The notes under the pieces were generated by a model. That model saw only the letters and a program-made list of their open reading frames with translations. It was not told the origin of the DNA and searched no databases. Shown here piece after piece: positions 31,327 through 39,923 of a DNA stretch of 64,000 nt; the stretch's first letter is position 1; each line of letters starts with the position of its first letter. Origin of the DNA: Amphritea sp. GTDB lineage: Bacteria; Pseudomonadota; Gammaproteobacteria; Pseudomonadales; Balneatricaceae. The stretch spans positions 1 to 64,000 of the forward strand of contig NZ_JADGEW010000008.1 of NCBI RefSeq assembly GCF_016744155.1, written 5' to 3'. The translations under genes were made by a program, and so were the position numbers.

Positions 31327-31761
31327 ATGAAAAGTACAATTAAAAAGCAACAAGGTTTTACCCTGATCGAATTGATGATCGTAGTGGCGATTATTGGTAT
31401 TCTGGCAGCGATTGCATTGCCTGCGTATCAGGATTATACAACTCGTGCAGCTTATACTGAGGTTGTACAGTCGACACAGGCAGCGAAAGTATCTGTTGAT
31501 GTATGCTTTAGCGTTACTGCTGATATAACAGATTGTGATGGCGGTACAAATAATGTACAAGCAAATATTGCGGCAGGTGAGTATGGCGGTGATACTGTAA
31601 ATACTGTTGCGACAGTTGATGGTGTGATTACAGCTACTCCTCTGGCTAATGGTCAGATTGCAGTAACTGATACTTATGTATTGATACCTACAGCAGCTTC
31701 AGCTGGTAACCTTGCTTGGACTACAAGTGGTGGTGGTGTTACAAGCGGTTGGGCAAACTAA
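31327..31761 (+). CDS. pilA: Type IV pilin PilA (major pilin)
   Basis: A 144-residue prepilin. ATG 31327 is chosen because it gives the classic leader [10 protein letters not shown] cut before [20 protein letters not shown], with Glu5 of the mature protein present and CTGGAGAG upstream; an in-frame start at 31246 would add 27 non-pilin residues. The mature chain is 134 residues. The only two cysteines, Cys60 and Cys70 of the precursor, lie in the alpha-beta loop, not in the usual C-terminal D-region. The gene stands alone and is closed by a terminator. Confidence 0.94.
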   Translation: MKSTIKKQQGFTLIELMIVVAIIGILAAIALPAYQDYTTRAAYTEVVQSTQAAKVSVDVCFSVTADITDCDGGTNNVQANIAAGEYGGDTVNTVATVDGVITATPLANGQIAVTDTYVLIPTAASAGNLAWTTSGGGVTSGWAN

Positions 31762-31784
31762 TAGTAAAGACTGTGTTTTTAAGG

Positions 31785-31810
31785 GCCTCGGTATTTACCG
31801 GGGCTTTTTT
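31785..31810 (+). terminator. Terminator after pilA
   Basis: GCCTCGGT, loop ATTT, ACCGGGGC (one T-G pair), then six T, 24 bases after the stop. Confidence 0.85.
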
Positions 31811-31885
31811 GTATTAGGCTTATCGCCAATACTTATATTTGGATAATTGTTATTAAATTAGTTTTTCTATCTAAAAGATGTATAA

Positions 31886-32254
31886 ATGAATAAAAAAACA
31901 ATCCTGTTCATTCTTATCGCTATCACCGCAGCCGTCACTTATTACCTTTACGAAGAACCTCTGTCTCTTGAAAAACGGGCGGTTGTTGAAGCGGAACTGG
32001 CTTCTCAGCCGGATAAATACCCCGCAACTCCCGTTTGGTGGGCTGATGGTGGTGTACTGGCTATAGGGATGCTTCCTCTAGATGGAGGGGGGAAGCGTAA
32101 CGATAGTGCTAAAGAGATCTGCAATATTCTCTGGAAACATGATGTCAATAAAACCACGGTTGAGGTTTACGATATCCTTCAGATACAACAAACTCAGGAT
32201 ATTGACGGACAGCAGCTGATAGGTACCGCTGATTGTCGGCGTGCTGTACCATGA
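31886..32254 (+). CDS. Small membrane-anchored/exported protein of unknown function
   Basis: I do not recognise this 122-residue protein. An N-terminal hydrophobic stretch after three lysines (KKTILFILIAITAAVTYYLY) acts as an uncleaved anchor or signal. The remainder is soluble, with WWADGGVLAIGMLPLDGG and an acidic/aliphatic second half. Two cysteines (EICNIL and TADCRR) could form a disulfide in the periplasm. There is only a weak AAAAGATG-type ribosome site. It stands between the pilA terminator and a bidirectional terminator, so it is a single transcription unit. Proximity to pilA is the only functional hint. Confidence 0.65.
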   Translation: MNKKTILFILIAITAAVTYYLYEEPLSLEKRAVVEAELASQPDKYPATPVWWADGGVLAIGMLPLDGGGKRNDSAKEICNILWKHDVNKTTVEVYDILQIQQTQDIDGQQLIGTADCRRAVP

Positions 32255-32385
32255 CTTTGAGTGGTAATGTAGCTCTTTAGATACAGATCAACACTATTGT
32301 GACGTTGTTGTTACCCAAATTGGGTATCAGAAATCAAACGCTTAATTGTTTCCTTTTTGGAATCAATGAGTCTGTAGAAGTATAG

Positions 32386-32412
32386 AAAAACCGTCTGCCA
32401 AGACGGTTTTTT
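32386..32412. terminator. Bidirectional terminator between the orphan gene and nadC
   Basis: AAAAACCGTCT, loop TGCCA-like, AGACGGTTTTTT: A-rich on one side and T-rich on the other, so it can end both the plus-strand gene at 32254 and the minus-strand nadC at 32435. Confidence 0.8.
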
Positions 32413-32434
32413 GTGTTTTAATAAGTGTAAATAA

Positions 32435-33280
32435 TCAAACAAACCGCATCGACAGATCAACCGCTTTGCAGTCTTTGGTCAGCAGGCCGATAGAGATATA
32501 GTCAACGCCGGTTTCTGCAATGCTTCTCAGTGTATGTTCGTCAATGCCCCCAGAAGCTTCTAGTTTGGCTGGGGTTGGGTGTTCTTTGTTTTTTTGTACT
32601 GCCAGACGCAGGCCTGCGTGGTCAAAGTTGTCCAGCATAACGATATCTGCGCCCGCTTCTAATGCTTGCATAAGCTCATTAAATGATTCGACTTCCACTT
32701 CTACCGGCTTGCCAGGTTCATTACGTTTGGCTGTGGCGATTGCATTGGTAATTGAGCCACAGGCCATGATGTGGTTTTCTTTGATGAGGAAGGCGTCGTA
32801 GAGGCCGATGCGGTGATTAAAGCAGCCGCTACAGCTAACGGCGTATTTCTGTGCATTTCGCAGGCCTGGAATGGTTTTACGGGTATCGAGCAGCTTTACG
32901 CCAGTGCCTTCAACCAGAGATGCGTAATATGAGCTGATGGTGGCTGTCGCTGACAGTGTTTGCAGAAAATTTAGGGCGCAACGTTCGCCGGTTAGAAGTG
33001 AGCGGGCAGAGCCTTCAAGTTTAAACAATGTTTGATCAGCCGCTACCTGTTCACCATCTTGTACCAGCCAGTTTACTCTGACAGTTTTATCTACTTGGCG
33101 GAATACCTCATTGACCCATTCAACCCCGCAGATAACAGCGTTCTGACGGCTGATAATCCTAGCCTTTGCTTGCTGGTCGGCAGGAATCAGTTGTGCTGTG
33201 ATATCCCCATCGCCAATATCTTCAGCCAGAGCAGTTTTAACGGTAGCTGCGATATCGGTTAGCAATTTGGTATTGGCCAT
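32435..33280 (-). CDS. nadC: Nicotinate-nucleotide pyrophosphorylase (quinolinate PRTase) NadC
   Basis: A 281-residue enzyme forming nicotinate mononucleotide from quinolinate and PRPP in de novo NAD synthesis. Seen motifs: [14 protein letters not shown] at the N-terminus, [51 protein letters not shown] and IVMLDNF, ending in the SGGID segment of the barrel. Position next to ampD and the pil genes matches Pseudomonas-like order. It is divergent from ampD. Confidence 0.96.
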   Translation of the reverse strand: MANTKLLTDIAATVKTALAEDIGDGDITAQLIPADQQAKARIISRQNAVICGVEWVNEVFRQVDKTVRVNWLVQDGEQVAADQTLFKLEGSARSLLTGERCALNFLQTLSATATISSYYASLVEGTGVKLLDTRKTIPGLRNAQKYAVSCSGCFNHRIGLYDAFLIKENHIMACGSITNAIATAKRNEPGKPVEVEVESFNELMQALEAGADIVMLDNFDHAGLRLAVQKNKEHPTPAKLEASGGIDEHTLRSIAETGVDYISIGLLTKDCKAVDLSMRFV

Positions 33281-33444
33281 GAGGGCTCCGTTTAAATGAT
33301 CTGAATCCGGTTATTCGGCTATCACAAACGGTGGCTGTTCAGATAGCTTGTCTGATGTGAAGGGCGTGGTAATATCTATGGCCATTCACAGATCGGTATT
33401 TTAGCGGAAACCTGCAGGGTAAAGTAGTCGCTGATAGAGGAAAA

Positions 33445-34023
33445 ATGACGCTGATTAAAAAGAGTTTACAGCTAGAAGAGGGTTGGCTTAAAGATGCTGA
33501 GCATTGTCCGTCGCCCAATTTTAATCATCGTCCAGAAAATGTGACGCCTCGGCTGTTAGTTATTCATAATATTAGTCTCCCACCCGCAAAATTTGGTGGT
33601 GGTTATATTAAGGATTTTTTTCTTAATCGGTTAGACAGTACAGCAGATCCCTATTTTGAAACTATTGAATCTCTGCAAGTATCGGCGCATCTGTTGATTG
33701 AGCGCGATGGCCAGTTAGTACAGTTCGTTAGTTTTGATCAGCGAGCCTGGCATGCGGGTGCGTCTGAATATTGTGGTGCCATTGAGTGTAATGATTTCTC
33801 TGTCGGTATTGAGTTGGAAGGTACCGACGATATTCCCTATACGGATCGGCAATATCAACAGCTTGTAAAGGTGACAGCTGCGCTACTTAACTATTATCCA
33901 TTCATGTTACCTGAACATATTACCGGCCATTCAGATATTGCCCCACAACGAAAGACGGACCCCGGTATAGCCTTTAACTGGGAATATTATAATCGTCTGT
34001 TAAGCATGGAGATTACAGGATGA
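33445..34023 (+). CDS. ampD: 1,6-anhydro-N-acetylmuramyl-L-alanine amidase AmpD
   Basis: A 192-residue cytoplasmic zinc amidase of murein recycling that removes the peptide from anhydroMurNAc-peptides, keeping AmpC inducers low where AmpR is present. Zinc-ligand motifs are LVIHNISLPP (first His) and ITGHSDIAPQRKTDPG (second His and Asp). SVGIELEGTDD is also typical. No signal peptide, as expected. It overlaps ampE by four bases (ATGA). Confidence 0.96.
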   Translation: MTLIKKSLQLEEGWLKDAEHCPSPNFNHRPENVTPRLLVIHNISLPPAKFGGGYIKDFFLNRLDSTADPYFETIESLQVSAHLLIERDGQLVQFVSFDQRAWHAGASEYCGAIECNDFSVGIELEGTDDIPYTDRQYQQLVKVTAALLNYYPFMLPEHITGHSDIAPQRKTDPGIAFNWEYYNRLLSMEITG

Positions 34024-34868
34024 AGTTTCTAGCAGTACTGTTGGTGATCATTCTAGGGCGCTTTAAACCTCGGCCAAAAAGGGTCAGCAAGTTTGCTAAG
34101 GCAGCTATCCCTCAGAGCTTATTACACTGGCTGATGCTGACACTCTATCTGATTATTCTTGAGGTGCTGTTAATACTGTTTTTTAGCTGGGAGTTCGGCA
34201 TCTTTGTTTTAGCCATAGAACTATTGGTCTTATATCTCTATCTGGAAAGTTGGTCGCCCAGCGAGTTGACTGGAAAATACTACATCGATTGGTGTCGGGG
34301 GGACTTTCAGGGTGCATGGCTCCAGCTTGCAGGGATGATGGGATTGAGGAGAACAGATGAGGTGACTGATTGCCAGTCTGCTCATTACGCGATCTGCCAG
34401 CAATATCTGTACCTGTCACTTACAGGATTCTTTTCGACGTTATTTTGGTTTGTATTGTTAGGCATACCGGGGGTTTTTCTTTCTCTATGGGCTAACTGGC
34501 AGACACAGCGTCAAGCAGCGTCGGCTGCAGCGAAACTTGCAGAAATCATACTCTGGCTTCCTGCCAGGTTACTTGGATTTACTTTTTTTATTGTGGGTAA
34601 CGGTGTTAGTGCTTATTCCCAGCTTAATAACAGTGATAGCCGTCAGGAGAGTGCGCGTGATTGGCTATTTCGTGTCGCATTAGCTGCAGTGGGCGAAGAA
34701 AGCTTCAGACAGTACCAATCAGGAATTGAGTGTGGTGACGAGCAATTCAGGCACCTTGCAGCAGAAGAGATCGTTCATCTTAATAAGCTGATTCGGCGCG
34801 CCGCTATATTATGGCTAGTGGTGTTGGGTGTACTGACGATGTTGGGTATAGAAACGCCGCTTTATTAA
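34020..34868 (+). CDS. ampE: Inner-membrane protein AmpE
   Basis: A 282-residue polytopic membrane protein of the AmpE/CobD-like family, always found downstream of ampD. Four or so hydrophobic helices are visible (about residues 1-13, 40-75, 140-165, 260-280), with WSPSELTGKYYIDWC and SARDWLFRVALAAVGEESFR in between. Its molecular role is not established; it has been proposed as a sensor accessory to beta-lactamase induction. Confidence 0.9.
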   Translation: MKFLAVLLVIILGRFKPRPKRVSKFAKAAIPQSLLHWLMLTLYLIILEVLLILFFSWEFGIFVLAIELLVLYLYLESWSPSELTGKYYIDWCRGDFQGAWLQLAGMMGLRRTDEVTDCQSAHYAICQQYLYLSLTGFFSTLFWFVLLGIPGVFLSLWANWQTQRQAASAAAKLAEIILWLPARLLGFTFFIVGNGVSAYSQLNNSDSRQESARDWLFRVALAAVGEESFRQYQSGIECGDEQFRHLAAEEIVHLNKLIRRAAILWLVVLGVLTMLGIETPLY

Positions 34869-34943
34869 AATAATGTTAATTAAAAAGTTAGAGTGGCTCC
34901 GGATCTCCGTTTACCCCTAGTAGATATATGGGTAAACTAAAGC

Positions 34944-34962
34944 GAGAATCATTATCATTTAT
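34944..34962 (+). promoter_or_regulatory. Fur box upstream of fbpC
   Basis: The 19-mer GAGAATCATTATCATTTAT closely follows the Fur consensus (GATAATGATAATCATTATC), 21 bases before the fbpC start. It predicts iron repression. Confidence 0.75.
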
Positions 34963-34982
34963 ATTAGAGATAACATTAAGCT

Positions 34983-36047
34983 ATGACTCGCTTATTGGAA
35001 CATTCACCTTTATTAGAGCTTAAAGCCCTCAGTTGTGGTTATGGTAATACCGTTATTACCGAACAGCTTAGCTTTCAGTTACAGGCGGGGGAGATCGCTT
35101 GCCTGCTGGGGCCTAGTGGCTGTGGTAAGACTACTGTATTGCGTGCGATAGCAGGATTTAACCCTTTGTTATCTGGCAGCATCAGTCAGAATGGGCGGGT
35201 GATCTCAGATCTGAATTTCACCCAGCCTCCTGAACAGCGGGGTATAGGTGTTGTGTTTCAGGATTACGCACTTTTCCCCCATCTTAGCGTGTTTGATAAT
35301 ATCGCCTTTGGTTTAAATGGCCGAAGTTCGTCAGAAAAAAGAGAGGCGGTTAATAGCTTGCTGAAGCTGGTTGAGCTTCCGGATATCTCTTCCCGTTATC
35401 CCCATGAACTGTCAGGCGGACAGCAGCAACGAGTCGCGCTGGCCCGCGCCCTGGCGCCTAAGCCTAAATTACTGTTGATGGACGAGCCTTTCTCTAACCT
35501 TGATACAGACCTCCGTCGTCAATTAGCACTTGAAGTCCGTTCTATTCTGAAAGATCAGGGAATTGCAGCGATTATGGTCACCCATGATCAGGAAGAAGCT
35601 TTTGCTATCAGTGATAAATTAGGCATCCTTGCAAATGCACAGTTACAACAATGGGGAACGCCTACGGAACTCTACTATCAACCATTAAATCCTATGGTTG
35701 CGGGGTTCGTCGGTAAAGGGGAGTTGTTTGATGCCGAGTGTCTGAGTGAGACAACGGTGCAAACCGAATTGGGTACTATTGAGTTTGCCGAGCCATTTGG
35801 AGCTGAATCCGGTAAGCAGTTATCGCTTTTTATTCGCCCAGCGGATATACGCCCAAGCATCGAGCAGGGCGCAGTGATGGCAAGGGTAGAGCAGAAAGAG
35901 TTTCTGGGTAATTCAGTTGTTTATCAGTTGATGTTGCCTTCAGGACGGCAGATTGAGTCTGAAATTTTTGAACCATTGATGTTCGAAGTAGGCTCGCAGG
36001 TCTCTTTGCATATTGCCGCGCACCGGCCGATAGCTTTCGCTTCTTAG
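34983..36047 (+). CDS. fbpC: Ferric iron ABC transporter ATP-binding protein FbpC
   Basis: A 354-residue ABC ATPase energising ferric uptake. Walker A LLGPSGCGKTT, Q-loop VVFQDYALFPHL, signature LSGGQQQRVALARAL, Walker B LLLMDEPFSN and H-loop MVTHDQEEA are all intact. The C-terminal TOBE_2-like regulatory region (about 240-354) is typical of FbpC/PotA-type subunits. Its partners FbpA and FbpB are on the opposite strand, converging on it, and the gene has its own Fur box. Confidence 0.93.
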   Translation: MTRLLEHSPLLELKALSCGYGNTVITEQLSFQLQAGEIACLLGPSGCGKTTVLRAIAGFNPLLSGSISQNGRVISDLNFTQPPEQRGIGVVFQDYALFPHLSVFDNIAFGLNGRSSSEKREAVNSLLKLVELPDISSRYPHELSGGQQQRVALARALAPKPKLLLMDEPFSNLDTDLRRQLALEVRSILKDQGIAAIMVTHDQEEAFAISDKLGILANAQLQQWGTPTELYYQPLNPMVAGFVGKGELFDAECLSETTVQTELGTIEFAEPFGAESGKQLSLFIRPADIRPSIEQGAVMARVEQKEFLGNSVVYQLMLPSGRQIESEIFEPLMFEVGSQVSLHIAAHRPIAFAS

Positions 36048-36134
36048 TTTATTTTCTAAACGCCAGCCGCAAAAGTAGAGCTCTTACATAGGGCTTTATA
36101 GTAGAGCTCATAAATAGAGTTTTAAAGTAGCGCT

Positions 36135-37829
36135 TTAGTTACTATCCCGGGTTCCCGAGATAGTTCTGCTGAGTAGAATAACCGGAATAATCCCCACTAG
36201 TACTATCAGCAGTGCCGCCAGCGAACAAGCTTCCAGCATTTCATCAGAGGCGTACTGGTATACATAGGTTGCTAGGGTGTCGTAATTGAACGGACGCAGT
36301 ATGAGTGTTGCGGGTAGCTCTTTCATACAGTCAACAAACACTACCAGTGAGGCTGTAAGTATTCCTCCTTTGATCAGTGGCAGGTGTACTTTTACCAGTG
36401 TCTGTAGGGGGGAGAGTCCCAGCGAACGTGATGCCATATCCATACTTTCGGTAATCTTGTTCAGACTAGATTCCACCGAACCGACCGACACTGCAAGAAA
36501 ACGGACCACATAGGCAAAGACCACCGCGAAGGCTGTTCCGCTGAGCAATAGACCTGTGGATATATTGAAATACTCTTCCATCAGGCTATCCACTGCATTA
36601 TCAAAGGCTGCCAGAGGGATAATTACACCTATCGCCAGTACCGCGCCCGGCATTGCATAACCCAGGCTAGAGAACTGGGCAGCAATTTTCAGGCTTTGCT
36701 TTTTATGTAAGCGTTTTGAGTAGGCCAGTAACAACGCAATAACGATGGTCAGCAGTGCAGCGATGGTCGACAAAATGAAGCTGTGGCTGGCATGAGTGAT
36801 AAAGTCACTGGTCCAGAGCTGGTCTAAATTACTGAATGCGTAGCCGGCAAGTACCCAGACAGGAATGACGAAGCCGGTAATAACGGGCAGGGCGCAGAGG
36901 AGAGTGGCGCCCCAGGCCTTCCAGCCGGATAGTTGGTAGCCTGTGAGTGCTTTGAAACGATCTGAGCTATGAAATTGTCGTTGTTTCGACCGTGCCAGTC
37001 GTTCCAGCGAGATCAGCATAACTACAAATATCATCATCAGACTGGCTATTTGGGCAGCGCCGCCCAAGTTATTCATGTTCAACCAAGTATCATATATCCC
37101 TGCGCTCATGCTTTTAACTGCAAAGTAATCCACAGTGCCGAAGTCGTTGAGGGTTTCCATGGATACCAGGGAAAGTCCTACAGCGATAGCGGGTCGGGCG
37201 ATCGGTAATGATACCCGGTAGAAGCTTTGAAACGGAGTGCAGCCTAGGGTGCGACTTGCATCATGGATAGTAGTTGATTGTTCGAGAAAAGAGGCGCGGG
37301 CCAGTAGATAAATGTAGGGATAGAGAACCATCGCCAGCATCAGGATTGCACCGCCTAAGGTGCGAATATCCGGAAACCAATAATCCCGGGCAGTTTGCCA
37401 ACCGAAGATCTCACGTAGAAAAATTTGTAGTGAACCCGAGTACTCAAGCAGGTCAGTATAGACATAAGCGATGACATAGGCGGGTACAGCAAAAGGTAAA
37501 AGTAGTGCCCATTCAAAGATGCGTCGACCAGGGAAGCGACACATGGTGACCAACCAGGCACCACAGACACCGGTTGCAATGGAGAGCGCGCCTACGCCAA
37601 ACAGTAACTGAAGCGTTGTTATGACGTATACCGGTAGGACGGTTTCTACCAGATGGCCCCAGATGTTTTCTTCGGGAAAGAGGGCCAGGTAAAAGACTGA
37701 TAGCACCGGCAACGCTATCATCAAGGCGGTTGTCCAGGTACAGCTATACCAACCAAACAGATACCCTCTGCGCCCGGATATTAACGGGGGGAGTTGTTCT
37801 GTTTCATGTCTGGCGGGTTCGGCTTGCAT
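36135..37829 (-). CDS. fbpB: Ferric iron ABC transporter permease FbpB
   Basis: A 564-residue permease built of two tandem BPD-type domains with about twelve helices. Each half carries an EAA-like loop contacting the ATPase (SRTLGCTPFQSFYRVSLP at about 200 and SRSLGLSPLQTLVKVHLP at about 470). This duplicated architecture is characteristic of FbpB/AfuB iron permeases. It lies 104 bases downstream of fbpA on the same strand and is predicted to share its Fur-controlled promoter. Confidence 0.93.
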   Translation of the reverse strand: MQAEPARHETEQLPPLISGRRGYLFGWYSCTWTTALMIALPVLSVFYLALFPEENIWGHLVETVLPVYVITTLQLLFGVGALSIATGVCGAWLVTMCRFPGRRIFEWALLLPFAVPAYVIAYVYTDLLEYSGSLQIFLREIFGWQTARDYWFPDIRTLGGAILMLAMVLYPYIYLLARASFLEQSTTIHDASRTLGCTPFQSFYRVSLPIARPAIAVGLSLVSMETLNDFGTVDYFAVKSMSAGIYDTWLNMNNLGGAAQIASLMMIFVVMLISLERLARSKQRQFHSSDRFKALTGYQLSGWKAWGATLLCALPVITGFVIPVWVLAGYAFSNLDQLWTSDFITHASHSFILSTIAALLTIVIALLLAYSKRLHKKQSLKIAAQFSSLGYAMPGAVLAIGVIIPLAAFDNAVDSLMEEYFNISTGLLLSGTAFAVVFAYVVRFLAVSVGSVESSLNKITESMDMASRSLGLSPLQTLVKVHLPLIKGGILTASLVVFVDCMKELPATLILRPFNYDTLATYVYQYASDEMLEACSLAALLIVLVGIIPVILLSRTISGTRDSN

Positions 37830-37933
37830 CTGTTGCCTTATGTAAATGAGAACATAAACGAAAAACGGTAGCGCGCAGACTACCGTTTTGAATTTAGATT
37901 GTCGATATAAGCCGGATACTTTATCAGGTTATA

Positions 37934-38965
37934 TCAGTTATCAAAGCCAACTTTGTCAACCAGCTTAGCCGCATCAACACGTAGCTTCGCTACTTTCTGC
38001 AAGCTAACGCTGTCCTGTTTGAACTCTCCCATGTATTGCTCAATCAAAGCAGAACGCTTGGTGTTAGGGCGAACAGGAAATTCAAAGTTAGCTTCTGCAT
38101 ACATCGCCTGAGACTGAGCCTCACTGAGAAACTCCATCAGCTTAATGGCGTTCTCCTTGTTAGGTGCGTATTTAGTTAGTGCGGCACCGGATATGCTCAT
38201 GTGTGTGCCACGATCTTGCTGGTTAGGGAAAACCAGGTTAACAGAGTTCGCCCACTCTTTTTGTTCAGGTTGTTTTTCGTTGGTGATCATCTTGCCGAAG
38301 TAGTATGAGTTGCCCAACGCAAGATCACATACGCCCTCTTTAACCGCTTTAACCTGAGCACGGTCATTACCTTGAGGTTTGCGTGCCAGATTGGCTTTCA
38401 AGCCTGTTAGCCACTGTTCTGTGTCTGCTTCACCATGTTGAGCAATCATAGAGCCGATCAGTGTCAGGTTGTAGCTGTGCTTTCCACTACGAGTACAGAT
38501 ACGACCTTTCCATTTTGGATCGGCCAGTTCTTCATAGCTTGTGATCTCACCCTGAGCGACGCGGTCTTTAGAGGCGTAGATCAATCGAGCACGGGTGGTG
38601 AGTCCAAACCACTGGTCTTTAGGGTCACGGAACTGCTCAGGAATGTTTTGTTCCAGTACTTCACTATCGACAGCTTGCGTTAATCCCGTTGCAACGGCGT
38701 AATAAAGTGGGCTGATATCTGAGGTTAGCAACAGATCCGCAGGAGAGTTCTTACCTTCATGCTCTAAACGTTCTATCAGGCCTTTCTTCGCAAAAACAAC
38801 ATTGGCTTTAATACCCGTTTCAGCAGTGAAAGCTTCCAACATCGGTTGAATCAGGAACTGCTGACGGTAGGAATAGATATTCACTTCACTGGCAGCGGAA
38901 ACAGAAGTTGCTGCAATGGTAAGTGGAAGAGCGATAAATGCCAGTTTTTTAAATGTGTTCTGCAT
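37934..38965 (-). CDS. fbpA: Periplasmic ferric iron-binding protein FbpA
   Basis: A 343-residue solute-binding protein with a signal peptide ending SVSAA (about residues 1-24). The mature chain starts EVNIYSYRQQ and has the NSYYFGKM segment; the paired tyrosines in this place coordinate Fe(III) in FbpA/FutA proteins. LLLTSDISPLY, CTRSGKHSYNLTL and a hinge pattern of extracellular solute-binding family 1 are seen. It is preceded by two Fur boxes. Confidence 0.92.
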   Translation of the reverse strand: MQNTFKKLAFIALPLTIAATSVSAASEVNIYSYRQQFLIQPMLEAFTAETGIKANVVFAKKGLIERLEHEGKNSPADLLLTSDISPLYYAVATGLTQAVDSEVLEQNIPEQFRDPKDQWFGLTTRARLIYASKDRVAQGEITSYEELADPKWKGRICTRSGKHSYNLTLIGSMIAQHGEADTEQWLTGLKANLARKPQGNDRAQVKAVKEGVCDLALGNSYYFGKMITNEKQPEQKEWANSVNLVFPNQQDRGTHMSISGAALTKYAPNKENAIKLMEFLSEAQSQAMYAEANFEFPVRPNTKRSALIEQYMGEFKQDSVSLQKVAKLRVDAAKLVDKVGFDN

Positions 38966-39021
38966 TGTGATTATTCCTGAATAGTACCTGTGTAAGGCTT
39001 GGCGTAAACATCTTAATTGCT

Positions 39022-39083
39022 AATGCGAACCATTCTTATTTATATTTGCATTGATGTCAATGCTAATGAGTATGATTCTCAAT
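39022..39083 (-). promoter_or_regulatory. Two Fur boxes upstream of fbpA
   Basis: Read on the minus strand, AATAAGAATGGTTCGCATT (39040-39022) and ATTGAGAATCATACTCATT (39083-39065) each fit the dyad AATGAGAAT-N-ATTCTCATT closely. They lie about 57 and 100 bases before the fbpA start, predicting strong iron repression of fbpAB. Confidence 0.75.
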
Positions 39084-39157
39084 TAAGTTGATTCAGATCA
39101 ATGAACGGCCAGGTTGGATCACGTGTTATTCAAAGCCGTCGCCTGGGTAGTGAGTGC

Positions 39158-39871
39158 TCAGACCGGAAATAATCTGGCGAGTAAGACCGGTACTGCATTC
39201 TCAACCCTAAGAATACGGGGGCCTATATGAATCGCATCAAAGCCGGTGGCTTGAAGTTTCTCAATCTCATAGGGTATAAATCCGCCTTCAGGGCCAATCG
39301 CCAGTGTTGTTTTTACCGGGGCAGAGACAGGGCAGTCTGAAGCGTTATAGGGATGAGCCACCAGAGCTCGGGATTGGGCTGCCAGTTCGGGCAGTTCATC
39401 TTCGACAAAAGGTTTGAATCGCTTACGTAGGTGAATTTCGGGTAATTGTGTATCCCCTGACTGCTCTAACCCCAGCAATAGTTGCTCCCTGAGGTTATGA
39501 TCCTGAAGAATGGGTGTCGACCAATAACTTTTATCAACCTTGTATGAGTTGATCAGGTAAATCTGCTTCACTCCCATACTGGTTATTGTCTGCAAAGTAC
39601 GCTTTAGCATTTTTGGCCGGGGTAAAGCGAGTAGTAGTGTCAGAGGCAACGGTGGGGGAGGAGTGTTGTCCAGATGAATTTCCAGAGTAATACTTTGCTC
39701 AGAAAGGCCGGTTACGGTTCCACGACCGATATCACCATTCAGCAGACCTACTTTCAGCTGTTGGTTTTCAACCGGCTGATAGAACTGTTTTATGTGCTGA
39801 AAACGCCGGTCACTGATAACAGCAGTGTCCGAAGCGATGAAATCACTTTCAAAAAGCAGAATCAGGTTCAT
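39158..39871 (-). CDS. rsmE: 16S rRNA m3U1498 methyltransferase RsmE
   Basis: A 237-residue SPOUT-class enzyme that methylates N3 of U1498 in 16S rRNA. The PUA-like N-terminal domain (about 1-70) precedes the knot domain, with LALPRPKMLKRTLQ, LAIGPEGGFIPYEIE (the GPEGG SAM-binding motif) and LGPRILRVENA. Length is close to the 243 of E. coli RsmE. It is probably an independent housekeeping gene at the edge of the catabolic island. Confidence 0.94.
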   Translation of the reverse strand: MNLILLFESDFIASDTAVISDRRFQHIKQFYQPVENQQLKVGLLNGDIGRGTVTGLSEQSITLEIHLDNTPPPPLPLTLLLALPRPKMLKRTLQTITSMGVKQIYLINSYKVDKSYWSTPILQDHNLREQLLLGLEQSGDTQLPEIHLRKRFKPFVEDELPELAAQSRALVAHPYNASDCPVSAPVKTTLAIGPEGGFIPYEIEKLQATGFDAIHIGPRILRVENAVPVLLARLFPV

Positions 39872-39923
39872 GGTGAGCTCTGGAGAGGATTAAAGGCGGC
39901 TATTCTAAAGCAGCCTTTATGAC

